NCBI RefSeq assembly: GCF_030273315.1
Contig: NZ_CP127174.1
Span: forward strand, 2,604,001 to 2,668,000
DNA length: 64,000 nt
Source of the DNA: Natrialbaceae archaeon AArc-T1-2
GTDB lineage: Archaea; Halobacteriota; Halobacteria; Halobacteriales; Natrialbaceae
Reading direction: 5' to 3'
Shown here piece by piece: positions 1-9,677 of the stretch (within the stretch, counting starts at the first letter, position 1; each line of letters starts with the position of its first letter). The notes under the pieces are model-generated. The model had not been told where the DNA came from, did no database searches, and saw only the letters and a list, made by a program, of their open reading frames with translations. Both the position numbers and the translations under genes were made by a program.

Positions 1-1
1 G

Positions 2-934
2 CCGGAGTGGTGGGACGGAACGCTCGAGGGTGTCCCGCAGTACCCGCTGTACGCGAACGTGTTGCCGGACGATCCGTCCGAGCCAGCCTCGCTGACGCTG
101 CCGATCGCGGGTGCACTCGACGAGGACACCTCGGTCGCCGACGTCGCCGAGGCGCTCGACGACGAGGGGTACGACGTCGACCTCGGCCGCTACGAGGAGT
201 TCGACAACGAACAGCCCGACGCGCCGTGGGGACGCGCCCGCGCCCGGATGAAAGCCTGGAACCTCACCGACGAGATTCCCGTCCACCGCGAGCCGGCGGT
301 GACACCGCGATCCGATCTCGTCGACGACTACCCGTGCAACGTGCGCACCGAGGACCACTGGCGCGTCGAACTCGACAACGAAGGGGTCCAGCAGGAGAAC
401 CTGGACGCCTACGAGGAGCTCGCAGACGCCGGCGACGTCGATCCGATGGTTCTCACCTCCGGCCGTCAGGTCGAACACACCGGCGCGGGGGCAAAGACCC
501 GGAGCACGCTCGGGACCGCCTCGCGGTCGCCGATGATGTATCTCGAGCTCAACCCCGAGGTCGGCGACGAGCTCGGCGTCGACGACGGCGACTGGATCGC
601 CGTCACGACGCCACACGCCGAGATGTTCATCCAGGCCAGCGTCACCGAGCGTGTCCCGCGGGACCACGCCTTCGCGCCGTATCACTGGTCCGGCATCCTC
701 GAGGGCGAGGACCTGACGGAGAACTACGGCGGCGAGATGGAAGGGCTCGAGCCGATGGTGATCGGCGAGTCGATCAACGCTGGCACCGCGCCGGCTTACG
801 ATCGGGAGACCCAGATGCAGGAGACGAAGGTGACGCTGTGTACCGTCCGCGTGGCCGAAGACGACGAGATTCCCGACCTGTCCGACCGGCAGCTCCAGTG
901 GCAGGAACAGCGCATCAACCGCACGAAGCGATAG
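2..934 (+). CDS. Molybdopterin oxidoreductase catalytic subunit, C-terminal part (5' partial)
   Basis: The reading frame is open from the first bases of the window, so only the last 310 codons are present. The middle part (SGRQVEHTGAGAKTRSTLG, then LNPEVGDELGVDDGDWIAV) has the pattern of the molybdopterin-dinucleotide-binding domain that ends enzymes of the DMSO reductase superfamily. The N-terminal Fe-S and substrate regions lie outside the window, so the substrate (formate, DMSO, polysulfide, tetrathionate or other) cannot be read. The gene ends 10 nt before a four-cluster ferredoxin subunit, followed by an NrfD-type anchor and a TorD-type chaperone. This is the usual set for a membrane-bound respiratory molybdoenzyme. 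The superfamily is confident; the exact enzyme is not. Confidence 0.85.
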   Translation, partial: PEWWDGTLEGVPQYPLYANVLPDDPSEPASLTLPIAGALDEDTSVADVAEALDDEGYDVDLGRYEEFDNEQPDAPWGRARARMKAWNLTDEIPVHREPAVTPRSDLVDDYPCNVRTEDHWRVELDNEGVQQENLDAYEELADAGDVDPMVLTSGRQVEHTGAGAKTRSTLGTASRSPMMYLELNPEVGDELGVDDGDWIAVTTPHAEMFIQASVTERVPRDHAFAPYHWSGILEGEDLTENYGGEMEGLEPMVIGESINAGTAPAYDRETQMQETKVTLCTVRVAEDDEIPDLSDRQLQWQEQRINRTKR

Positions 935-944
935 GTGAACCAGA

Positions 945-1547
945 ATGAGCACACAAGACGACAGAACGGCACGAGTGATCCCGAACTGGGAGTCATGTAT
1001 CGACTGTGGCGCCTGCGAGGTCGCCTGCCAGCGAACCTGGGACCTCCCGCCGGAGAGCGATCGGATCCAGGTGGTCGCGCTCGCCCACGGCGACCGCGAG
1101 AACGAGGCGAACAAGCCGATGCAGTGTTACAACTGCCGGGACGCGCCGTGTATCGACGTCTGTCCGACGGAGGCGTTGCACTACAGCGAGAGCGGCACCG
1201 TCCGCGTAGACGCGGGCCGGTGTATCGGCTGTCACTACTGCGGCGTCGGCTGTCCGTTCGGCGCACCCCAGTATCCCGACGGAGAGGTACCCGAAGCCGA
1301 GGAGAGCCAGCCACTGGGTGCAAAGAGCGACGGCCTGATGGACAAGTGTACGACCTGCGAGCCGCGCCAGGAAGCGGGCCTGGAGCCGGCCTGCTCCTCT
1401 GAGTGTCCGACCGACGCGTTGCTGTTCGGGACGCCCGAAGATCTCTCGGAGCGTCTCGAGGAGGACGACACCGTTCAGCCGTTCGACGAGGAGGCCGCGG
1501 AGATCATCTTCGGAGACGACGCCGACATGATCGTGGGGGGTGACTAA
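945..1547 (+). CDS. Four-cluster [4Fe-4S] ferredoxin electron-transfer subunit (DmsB/PhsB/NrfC type)
   Basis: This 200-residue protein should pass electrons between the molybdoenzyme and its membrane anchor. Sixteen cysteines fall into four groups: 18/21/24/28, 61/64/69/73, 93/96/99/103 and 135/138/150/154. That is the signature of the beta subunits of DMSO, polysulfide and tetrathionate reductases. No signal peptide is visible; in this family the subunit is normally exported together with a Tat-bearing catalytic partner. The ATG lies 10 nt after the upstream stop, and the gene ends 2 nt before the next start, so the genes form one tight operon. Confidence 0.93.
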   Translation: MSTQDDRTARVIPNWESCIDCGACEVACQRTWDLPPESDRIQVVALAHGDRENEANKPMQCYNCRDAPCIDVCPTEALHYSESGTVRVDAGRCIGCHYCGVGCPFGAPQYPDGEVPEAEESQPLGAKSDGLMDKCTTCEPRQEAGLEPACSSECPTDALLFGTPEDLSERLEEDDTVQPFDEEAAEIIFGDDADMIVGGD

Positions 1548-1549
1548 CG

Positions 1550-2680
1550 ATGGCAGTCGAAATCGGGTTCGAACTCCCGTACACGCAGTGGGACTGGAAG
1601 GTTGGCTTCTACATCGCGATGATCGGTATCGCGAGTGGCGCGTACCTGATGGGCTACGTCGCCGACGTGCGCTCGCGGCGTGGCGAACGCGACCACGGAC
1701 GCGTCGCGAAGTGGGGCTATCTCACCGGTCTCGTCGGCATCGGCGTCGGCGGGCCGGTCCTGCTCTCTCACCTCGCGACGCCGTTCCGGGCGATGCTGGT
1801 GCCACTTATCATGACGAACTTCGGCTCGTGGATGGCGATTGGGCCGTACCTGCTGGGCCCGCTCGCACTCGGTGCGTTGCTGATGTTCGTCTGGGTCGCG
1901 TTCGGCCGGGACCGTCCCCACGGCCCGTCCGTCACGACGGAGAGCGAGGGCGTCGCCGCCGACGGCGGACGGGACGTCAGTTCCGACGGTGGCACCGACA
2001 GCGATCCTGCCAGGGCTGCGACCGGCGGACAGGCCGGCGGCATCCGTCGCATTTTCAACCGGGCCGGCATCCTCGACCACCTCGACGCGCTCGCGGACCG
2101 GACCCGGCCGACGGAGACGGTTCGTCTCGGCGTCGGCGCACTGTTCGGAATCTTCGCTGCTGGCGTCCTGATCTACTCGGCAATGGCGTACGGTACCGGC
2201 ATGACCGATCGCGTCCCGCTGTGGGACAAGACGTTCCTGATCCCGGTCCAGGTGTTGAGCGGACTCGGCGCGGGTCTTGCCGTCGCAGTCGGGCTGGCGA
2301 CGCTCGAGGATCGGGCCGTCGGGCGGACGATGCAGGAATACGCGCTGACGGCGTCCGGGCTGCTCGTGGCCACGCTCGTGGCCGTGCTCGCGACGGTCGC
2401 GCTGCTCCCGGGACAGGTTCCGGCGGCGGAGCCAGCGGTCGACAACATGTTGAGCACCTACGCGACGCTGTTCGTCGGCGGTGCCGTGCTGGTCGGTCTG
2501 GTCGTCCCGATCCTGCTGCTTGCCGGTGGCGCGCTCGGGCAGCGTCGTGGCGCGCTCGGCCAACGCGGGGCCGCGACCGCCTTCGTCGCAGCAGGTGTGC
2601 TCGTGATCGTCGGGAAGATCACGCTCGCGCTGACGTACCTGCTGGCGGCCGAGTTCACGCCGCTCCCGCTCCCGATGTAG
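1550..2680 (+). CDS. NrfD/PsrC-type membrane anchor subunit
   Basis: A 376-residue polytopic membrane protein with about eight hydrophobic helices. Examples are residues near 17-40 (GFYIAMIGIASGAYLMGYV), 58-75 and 84-120, and five more in the second half after an acidic, poorly conserved loop around 125-165. The length and helix count fit the NrfD/PsrC family, which anchors Mo/Fe-S oxidoreductases and exchanges electrons with the quinone pool. It follows the ferredoxin subunit by 2 nt. The quinone site cannot be identified by eye. The family assignment rests on topology plus operon position. Confidence 0.85.
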   Translation: MAVEIGFELPYTQWDWKVGFYIAMIGIASGAYLMGYVADVRSRRGERDHGRVAKWGYLTGLVGIGVGGPVLLSHLATPFRAMLVPLIMTNFGSWMAIGPYLLGPLALGALLMFVWVAFGRDRPHGPSVTTESEGVAADGGRDVSSDGGTDSDPARAATGGQAGGIRRIFNRAGILDHLDALADRTRPTETVRLGVGALFGIFAAGVLIYSAMAYGTGMTDRVPLWDKTFLIPVQVLSGLGAGLAVAVGLATLEDRAVGRTMQEYALTASGLLVATLVAVLATVALLPGQVPAAEPAVDNMLSTYATLFVGGAVLVGLVVPILLLAGGALGQRRGALGQRGAATAFVAAGVLVIVGKITLALTYLLAAEFTPLPLPM

Positions 2681-2756
2681 CCCTCCGCCTTCGCTTCCGT
2701 TGCCGTCCTCGAGTTGACTCAGCGTGTAACCGACGGACGACGGAGCTCACACGAGA

Positions 2757-3422
2757 ATGAGAAAGACCACCGACACCGATCGAACGAACGAACTCGCGGA
2801 CCTGTACGGGTTCTGCTCCAGCGTGATCGCCGATCCACCCGACGAGCGAGCGACCGAGCGTCTCGTCGCCGAGGAGTTCCCGCGAGAGGCATCGCCCCAG
2901 GCCCTCGAGAACGGGTTCCGATTGCTCGGCACGTGGCAGTCCGGCGTCGACGATCCGGCCGACGCCGCCGAGAAACTCAGGCGGATCCACACGAGCCTGT
3001 TCGTCGGCCCGCGCCCGCGCATGCAGGCCCACGAATCCTGGTACGCAGACGACTACCTGGGCGAGCCGCTCGCGGCGGTCAAACGCTCCTACCGGGATCT
3101 GGGTATCCGGCCGACGGACCAGCTCCGGGAGGAAGCCGACCACGCCGCCGTCGAACTGGCCGCCCTCGAAACGCTCGCCAGGGACGGGGCCGACGAGTAC
3201 CGGCGGGCGTTCCTGCTGGCACATGGCTGGTGGATCCCACAGCTGGCGACCGACGTCCAGGAGCTCGCTGACGACCCGTTCTACGAGGGCGTCGGCTGGC
3301 TGATCGAGGGCGTCTTCGAGGCGGACACCTACCTGCTCGGCATCGATCCGGCCGACCTCGAGCGAGGGTACGACGTCGATCCGTCCCACGAGATGGACGA
3401 GTCGGTTCTCTTCGGCGAGTAG
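2757..3422 (+). CDS. TorD/DmsD-family molybdoenzyme maturation chaperone
   Basis: A soluble, helical, acidic protein of 221 residues. The core LRRIHTSLFVGPRPRMQAHE followed by SWYADDYLGEP resembles the loop of TorD/DmsD/NarJ chaperones, which bind the Tat signal of molybdoenzymes and hold them for cofactor insertion. It lies 76 nt downstream of the NrfD-type gene on the same strand, exactly where a dedicated chaperone is expected. It converges on the S9 peptidase gene. The family is well supported by context and length; the client is inferred to be the catalytic subunit at the left edge. Confidence 0.85.
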   Translation: MRKTTDTDRTNELADLYGFCSSVIADPPDERATERLVAEEFPREASPQALENGFRLLGTWQSGVDDPADAAEKLRRIHTSLFVGPRPRMQAHESWYADDYLGEPLAAVKRSYRDLGIRPTDQLREEADHAAVELAALETLARDGADEYRRAFLLAHGWWIPQLATDVQELADDPFYEGVGWLIEGVFEADTYLLGIDPADLERGYDVDPSHEMDESVLFGE

Positions 3423-3437
3423 CCGCCGGTCGGCGCG

Positions 3438-5255
3438 TCAGACGTGTTCCTCGAGGAAGTCGACGATCTCCCGGTAGGCCTCCGTGCGGTTCTCGAGTTT
3501 CGAGAGGCCGTGGCCCTCGTCCTCGAAGATCAGCTTGCGGACGGGGACGCCCTGCTCGCGTGCCTCCGCGACGATCTGTTCGGCCTCGCCGACGGGCACC
3601 CGGGGATCGTTCGCGCCGTGGAGGACGAAGAGGGGTGCGTCGATCTTTTCGACGTTGTTGATCGGCGAGATGGACTCGAGGAACTCCCGGTCGTCCTCCA
3701 AGCTGCCGTACTCGGCTTCCCGCAGTTCGCGTCGCCAGTCGCCGGTGTTCTCTAAGAAGGTGACGAAGTTTGCGATGCCGACGACGTCGATGCCGGCAGC
3801 CCACAGGTCGGGGTACTCGGTCATCGCCGCGAGCACCATGAAGCCGCCGTAGGAGCCGCCCTTGGCGACGATGCCGTCGGGGTCAATCCGGTCGTGCTCG
3901 CGGAGCCACTCGACGCAGGCCTCGATGTCGGCGACCGAATCCATCCGCTTTCGGACGTCGTCGAGGCTGGCGTATTCGGCACCGTAGCCCGCCGACCCCC
4001 GGACGTTCGGCTCGAAGTAGGCGTAGCCGTTGTCCAGGAAGTACTGTTTGACGCTCGAGAAGGAGGGTCGCCGCTGGCTCTCGGGACCGCCGTGGATGTC
4101 GACGATGACGGGAACCTCGTCGTTCCCTCCGTCCTGGGTCGTCTCGGGAAGCGTGAGAAAGCCGGGCACCTCGAGTTCATCAAAACTCTCGACGTGGACG
4201 AGTTCCGATTCCCGGAACGTCTCCGGCGGGATGCCCGCGGTCGGGGCGAGGGTCCACTGCTCGGCCTCGCCGGTCTCTGCCTCGACGAGGAAGACGTTCG
4301 TGTTGACCGTATCGCCCGTCGTCGAGCAGGCGAACACCGCGGCGTCGGGGCCGAAGCTCACGCCGCCGGAGACGCCACCAGGGAGGTCGGGTTCGGGGAA
4401 CGTCTCGAACTCGGTCGGGTCGTCGCCGGCGAGTTCGCCCGCGGTGAGGTCGGTGTAGCCCTCCACGTTCCGGGAGTAGACGAACCGGCCGGTCTCGTCG
4501 TCGAGTGCGATGCCGTCGACGTTCCATCCATCGCCGTCGACGACGGTCTCTACCTCGAGCGTCTCCAGATCCAGGTAGGCCAGATAGAGCGTGTCCGCGC
4601 CGTCGTCGGTCACGAGGTAGATCCCTTCGCCGTCCGGTGCCCAGCTCGGACTCTGGAAGCGGACGTCGCCCTCGTGAGGCGTGAGGTGGGTCACGTCGCC
4701 GGTCTCGAGCTCGAGGACGTACAGGTCCTGGTCGAAGTTCGAGTACGCCTGCGAGACCAGCAGTCGAGAGTCGTCGGGACTCCAGCCGGCGAGGGTGAGC
4801 CAGCCGTCGCCCTCGTAGACGCGGTCGGCCTCGTCGCCGACGGCGTCGCGGTCCTGGACGTAGACGTCGAAGACGGACTCGTCGCGACGGTTGGAGGTGA
4901 ACGCGAAGCGGTCGCCGTCGTGGCTCCAGCCGCCCCAGCGGTGTTTGGCCTCCGGCGTCGCCGTGAGATTCGTGATCGCGCCGGTCTCGTCCTCGAGGCG
5001 AAAGAGCTGGGCGCGCTCGTTGCCGCCCTCGTCCATCCCGAAGATCAGCTCGGGGCGCTCGGGTGACCACGAGGCGAAGGTGACCCGTTCGTCGTAGAAG
5101 GTGCGCTGTTCGGGCCATTCGCGGGGGCCGGTAAGCGTCCAGACCTGGGGGACGCCGGTGGTGTTCATCAGGAAGGAGAGTCGCTCGCCGTCGGGACCGA
5201 GCGACGCGCCGTAGGCGCTGCGGATATTCAGGTAGCGATCGATGTCGTAGCCCAT
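3438..5255 (-). CDS. Prolyl oligopeptidase family (S9) serine peptidase
   Basis: A 605-residue protein with an N-terminal beta-propeller built from WD40/TolB-like repeats (for example WSPDDSRLLVS and WAPDGEGIYLV) and a C-terminal alpha/beta-hydrolase domain. The catalytic triad is readable as Ser468 in GGSYGGF, Asp550 in GANDPRVP and His582 in DEGHGLS. Family members cleave short peptides or acyl-peptides in the cytoplasm; no signal peptide is seen. I chose the ATG at 5255 (MGYDIDRYLNIRSA) because the 29 in-frame codons upstream have no family-like sequence. The gene converges on the TorD-like gene with only 15 nt between stops. The exact substrate is unknown. Confidence 0.92.
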   Translation of the reverse strand: MGYDIDRYLNIRSAYGASLGPDGERLSFLMNTTGVPQVWTLTGPREWPEQRTFYDERVTFASWSPERPELIFGMDEGGNERAQLFRLEDETGAITNLTATPEAKHRWGGWSHDGDRFAFTSNRRDESVFDVYVQDRDAVGDEADRVYEGDGWLTLAGWSPDDSRLLVSQAYSNFDQDLYVLELETGDVTHLTPHEGDVRFQSPSWAPDGEGIYLVTDDGADTLYLAYLDLETLEVETVVDGDGWNVDGIALDDETGRFVYSRNVEGYTDLTAGELAGDDPTEFETFPEPDLPGGVSGGVSFGPDAAVFACSTTGDTVNTNVFLVEAETGEAEQWTLAPTAGIPPETFRESELVHVESFDELEVPGFLTLPETTQDGGNDEVPVIVDIHGGPESQRRPSFSSVKQYFLDNGYAYFEPNVRGSAGYGAEYASLDDVRKRMDSVADIEACVEWLREHDRIDPDGIVAKGGSYGGFMVLAAMTEYPDLWAAGIDVVGIANFVTFLENTGDWRRELREAEYGSLEDDREFLESISPINNVEKIDAPLFVLHGANDPRVPVGEAEQIVAEAREQGVPVRKLIFEDEGHGLSKLENRTEAYREIVDFLEEHV

Positions 5256-5353
5256 GTCACGGTCGTCGTCGCTCGAGTCGGTAATCGTTTCGCCTCCGGC
5301 GACGTGGGTGGGGGCGGTCGTCCGTTTCCCCGGAGTCGGCAAGAGCGATCGGA

Positions 5354-5872
5354 TCAGCCGTCGGCACGTTCCTGACGCAGGAGCTGGAACGTCCCCGTCG
5401 AGAAGCCGTCCGGGGACGTCGGAAAGACGCTGTAGGTAACGCCCGGCTCCGAGCGGACGGTCGCCTCGAGCCGGATCGTCGATCCGCGGTCCCGTCCGAG
5501 GAGGCTCGATTCGCCGGCCGTGAGCTCGAGGAACGCCCCGCCGCCGTCGTCGGACTCGAAGGCGGCGATCAGGACGTCGCCCTCCGCGAGGTGCAGGGAG
5601 TCGATGGTGGAACCCTCGAGGTCGCGCTCGACCAGCACCTCTCCGTCGATCTCGTCGGGCTCGAGGAGTCCGGGTGCGTCCTCGCCGTCGCCATCGGGAG
5701 AGGCGGCGTCACCGCCACCGGCGTCACCGCCATCGCTATCGCCATCGTCGCCGTTCCCCGTGGCATCGTCCGGCTCGTCCCCGTCTCCCGACGGCGACCC
5801 ACCGTCGAGACAGCCGGCGACGCCGGCCGCCAGCCCACCCCCGCAGACGGACAGCACCGTTCGTCTGTGCAT
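5354..5872 (-). CDS. Putative Tat-exported lipoprotein
   Basis: The predicted protein has 172 residues. It begins with a twin-arginine signal (MHRRTVLSVCGGG) that runs into a lipobox-like LAAGVAGC, typical of haloarchaeal lipoproteins anchored through cysteine. A linker rich in Asp, Gly and Ser (residues 25-65) follows, then a small beta-rich domain of about 100 residues that I do not recognise. The frame stays open far upstream, but the signal peptide fixes the start at 5872. It lies on the same strand as the peptidase downstream and the NikR gene upstream, with no clear functional link. Confidence 0.75.
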   Translation of the reverse strand: MHRRTVLSVCGGGLAAGVAGCLDGGSPSGDGDEPDDATGNGDDGDSDGGDAGGGDAASPDGDGEDAPGLLEPDEIDGEVLVERDLEGSTIDSLHLAEGDVLIAAFESDDGGGAFLELTAGESSLLGRDRGSTIRLEATVRSEPGVTYSVFPTSPDGFSTGTFQLLRQERADG

Positions 5873-5921
5873 GCGTGATCGATCGGGGCCGACGCGTTTG
5901 GCTGTTCCGACCTGCCCGTGC

Positions 5922-6344
5922 CTACTCCGGCCGACAGTCGTCGCCGGCCTCGAGCGGGACCAGCGAGGTGTCGACGGCCTCGACGCCGTCGACCGACTGG
6001 AGCTGTCGAACGACCGTCTCGACGCACTCGAGATCGCCCTCGAGGACGAACAGCTCGAGACAGGAGTCGCCGACGTGGCTGTGATCGGTCGCGGTGATGG
6101 CGTCGTCGTAGTCGTGACGGAGCCGGGTGAGCCGCCGGTCGACGTCGCTCGAGCCGAACGCGTAGCACGCACAGACGACGCCAGCGAGGAGCCGGTTCTC
6201 GAGCCGGTGGTCGTCGAACTCCTCGAGATGGGTGCGGATGCCGTCACGAACGAGGTCGCTGCGACCGGTGTAGTCGTGTTCGGCCGCGAACTCGTCGAGC
6301 CGTTCGACGAGCTCGTCGGGCATCGAGACGCTAACGACGGGCAT
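5922..6344 (-). CDS. nikR: NikR-type ribbon-helix-helix metal-responsive regulator
   Basis: A 140-residue protein with an N-terminal ribbon-helix-helix (PVVSVSMPDELVERLDEFA) and a C-terminal ACT-like ligand domain. The nickel ligands known from Escherichia coli NikR (His76, His87, His89, Cys95) have counterparts here at His77, His88, His90 and Cys95, in ATDHSHVGDSCLELFV. The loop between His90 and the Cys is one residue shorter than in E. coli. The gene is divergent from two CobW-type metal GTPases across an AT-rich 104-bp intergenic region that holds a perfect short palindrome 10 bp from its start. It probably represses itself and possibly its neighbours in response to nickel or another divalent metal. 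Confidence 0.88.
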   Translation of the reverse strand: MPVVSVSMPDELVERLDEFAAEHDYTGRSDLVRDGIRTHLEEFDDHRLENRLLAGVVCACYAFGSSDVDRRLTRLRHDYDDAITATDHSHVGDSCLELFVLEGDLECVETVVRQLQSVDGVEAVDTSLVPLEAGDDCRPE

Positions 6345-6353
6345 ATATTAATC

Positions 6354-6368
6354 TATCTACTATAGATA
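6354..6368. promoter_or_regulatory. Candidate operator palindrome in the nikR-cobW intergenic region
   Basis: The arms TATCTA and TAGATA are perfectly complementary around a 3-bp spacer. Flanking bases extend the symmetry imperfectly to roughly 6349-6371. The site lies 10 bp upstream of the nikR start within an unusually AT-rich stretch (6345-6448) that must hold both divergent promoters. Binding by NikR or another regulator is inferred from position only. Confidence 0.45.
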
Positions 6369-6448
6369 TTAGTTGTTGTTATTCAAATCCGAGCTACCAC
6401 ATAATAACTAACATTAACAGTCGTCGAGATCATACACTGTAGCGATCC

Positions 6449-7653
6449 ATGACCGACGACCCGATTCCGGTAACCGTCCTGAGCGGGAGTCTCGGCGCGG
6501 GGAAGACAACGCTGCTCAACCACGTGCTGACCGCCGACCACGACCTCGAGGCCGCCGTCGTCGTCAACGACATGGGCGAGGTCAACGTCGACGCGGAACG
6601 CGTCGCCCAGCAGTCGGACCTGGGTGGCGACGAGGAGATCGTCGAACTCTCGAACGGCTGTATCTGCTGTCGGCTCCGTGGCGACATGCTCGAGGCGGTG
6701 GGCAAACTCGCCGACAGGCGGGAGTTCGACTACCTGCTCGTCGAATCCTCGGGCATCTCCGAGCCGATCCCGGTCGCCCAGACGTTCGCACTCGGCGTCG
6801 ACGACGCGGCGTTCGACCCGACGGACGTCTACGAACTCGACACGATGGTGACCGTCGTCGACGCGTTCAGCTTCTGGGAGTCGTTCGACGCCGGGACGAC
6901 ACTCACGAGCGGGGAGCTGGAGGCCGAACCCGGCCGCGTCCCCGAGGAGGCCCTGCTCGATCAGATCGAGTTCTGTGACGTCCTCGTGCTCAACAAGTGC
7001 GACCTCGTCCCCGACGACGACCTCGCGGAGATCGAGGCCGTCCTCGAGCGACTCCAGCCCCGCGCGGAGGTCGTCCGGACGTCGTTCGGCGACGTCGATC
7101 CCGGCGAGATCCTGGGGACGGGCCGGTTCGACTTCGCCGAGGCGAAACAGTCCGCGGGCTGGAAACACGAACTCACACACGACCACCACCACGACCCGAA
7201 GGCGGAACACGGCGTCACGTCGTTCGTCTACGAGCGACGGCGACCGTTCCATCCGACGCGGATCGGCTCGCTGTTTCAGGACCTGCCGGACGCGGTGATC
7301 CGTGCGAAAGGCTTCTTCTGGAGTGCGGGCCGGGAGGACGTCGCGATGGGGATGAACAAGTCGGGGACGTCGGTCCGTGCCGGCCCCGCCGGAGAGTGGC
7401 TCGCGACACTCCCCGAGGCCGAACGGGAGCAGTACTTCGCGGCCCGTCCCGGTCTCAGGGACGACTGGGACGAGCAGTGGGGCGACCGGCTGACCCGGCT
7501 CGTGTTCATCGGCCGCGAGTTCGACGAGTCAGGGCTGATCGACCGGCTGGACGACTGTCTGCTCACCGACGCCGAGATGAACGAGGACTGGGAGACCTAC
7601 CCCGATCCGTTCGAACCGCAAGAGGGACGTGAACGCGCGCTTACGACCGAGTG

Positions 7654-7654
<1 letters not shown>
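6449..7654 (+). CDS. CobW/COG0523-family metal-insertion GTPase (first of two)
   Basis: A 401-residue G3E-family P-loop GTPase. The Walker A motif GSLGAGKT is at residues 13-20, the metal-binding CICC motif typical of the family at 71-74 (NGCICCRLRGD), a switch-like ESSGISEP near 103, and the base-specificity motif NKCD in VLVLNKCDLVP. A C-terminal CobW domain begins after a short His cluster (THDHHHDPK). Family members deliver zinc, cobalt or nickel to client metalloenzymes. It is divergent from nikR and overlaps the next gene, a paralogue, by one base (TGATG), so the two are probably co-translated. The metal is not known; NikR next door hints at nickel or zinc. Confidence 0.9.
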
Positions 7655-8952
<1,298 letters not shown>

Positions 8953-8970
8953 CCGCGGATCACTCGAGGG

Positions 8971-8982
8971 GGAGGTTATTTG
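8971..8982 (+). promoter_or_regulatory. TATA-like box of moaB
   Basis: The AT-rich GGTTATTTGC lies about 28-35 bp before the moaB ATG at 9007, a typical distance for a haloarchaeal promoter giving a very short leader. Confidence 0.45.
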
Positions 8983-9006
8983 CTCTTGGCGTGTCGACTC
9001 CTGGTC

Positions 9007-9591
9007 ATGGTAGCCACCGACAGAGCCGAACGCCGATCGACGGACGAACACGGACACGACATCATCGACCCCCTGTACGTTGCGGTCGTGACGGTCTCGA
9101 GTTCGCGCGCCGCCGAGACCGATCCCGACGATCCGGGTGGGGACACGATCGAGGAAATCTTCGAAGACCACGGCCACGAGGTTCGGGTCCGAGAACTCGT
9201 CCGCGACGACTACGCGACGATCCGGACGGCGGTTCGGAGTCTGGTCGCCCGCCGTGACGTCGACGTCGTGGTCACGACTGGCGGCACAGGTGTCACCGCG
9301 GACGACGTCTCGCCCGAGGCGACCTCGGCGCTGTTCGAGCGCGAACTGCCCGGCTTCGGCGAACTCTTCCGGTCGCTGTCCTGGGAGGAAGTCGGCACGC
9401 GGGCGATGGCCTCGCGTGCAACCGCAGGGATCGCCGCCGACACGCCGGTCTTCTGTCTGCCCGGGAGCACGGGCGCCTGTACCACCGCCTGCGAGGAGCT
9501 GATCGTGCCCGAAGCGCCCCACCTCGCGGGACTGGCGACGAGCCACCAGCAGGACGCGACCGACCAGTCGCTGTCGGCCTACGAGGAGTAA
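9007..9591 (+). CDS. moaB: MoaB/MogA-family molybdopterin adenylyltransferase
   Basis: A 194-residue protein of the MoaB/Mog fold, which activates molybdopterin by adenylylation during molybdenum cofactor synthesis. Visible family motifs are VVTTGGTGVTADDVSPEA in the middle and the later CLPGSTGACTTACEELI. The frame opens at 8980, but the ATG at 9007 (MVATDRAERR) is preferred because it sits at the right distance from a TATA-like box. It follows the CobW pair on the same strand after 54 nt. The molybdoenzyme operon at the left edge and the Fe-S subunit at the right edge are plausible users of the cofactor. Confidence 0.9.
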   Translation: MVATDRAERRSTDEHGHDIIDPLYVAVVTVSSSRAAETDPDDPGGDTIEEIFEDHGHEVRVRELVRDDYATIRTAVRSLVARRDVDVVVTTGGTGVTADDVSPEATSALFERELPGFGELFRSLSWEEVGTRAMASRATAGIAADTPVFCLPGSTGACTTACEELIVPEAPHLAGLATSHQQDATDQSLSAYEE

Positions 9592-9677
9592 TACGGTCTG
9601 CTGTACCGATTCACGGGCGAAACCGCAGACTGGCCGTGGTTTCGGTATAACCGACGCCAAGCTACTACTGGACGGCC

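Noticed and set aside
46-120. Possible start of the left-edge gene at position 59
   Set aside because: The frame is open to the window edge and the molybdopterin-binding domain needs several hundred residues before it, so the gene is a 3' fragment, not a short protein.
3894-5066. Long forward frame antisense to the S9 peptidase (and similar long antisense frames over hisD, ctaA, the ABC genes and Dna2)
   Set aside because: GC-rich codon bias opens long antisense frames; these have Val/Arg-rich compositions and no motifs, while the opposite strand encodes clear enzymes.
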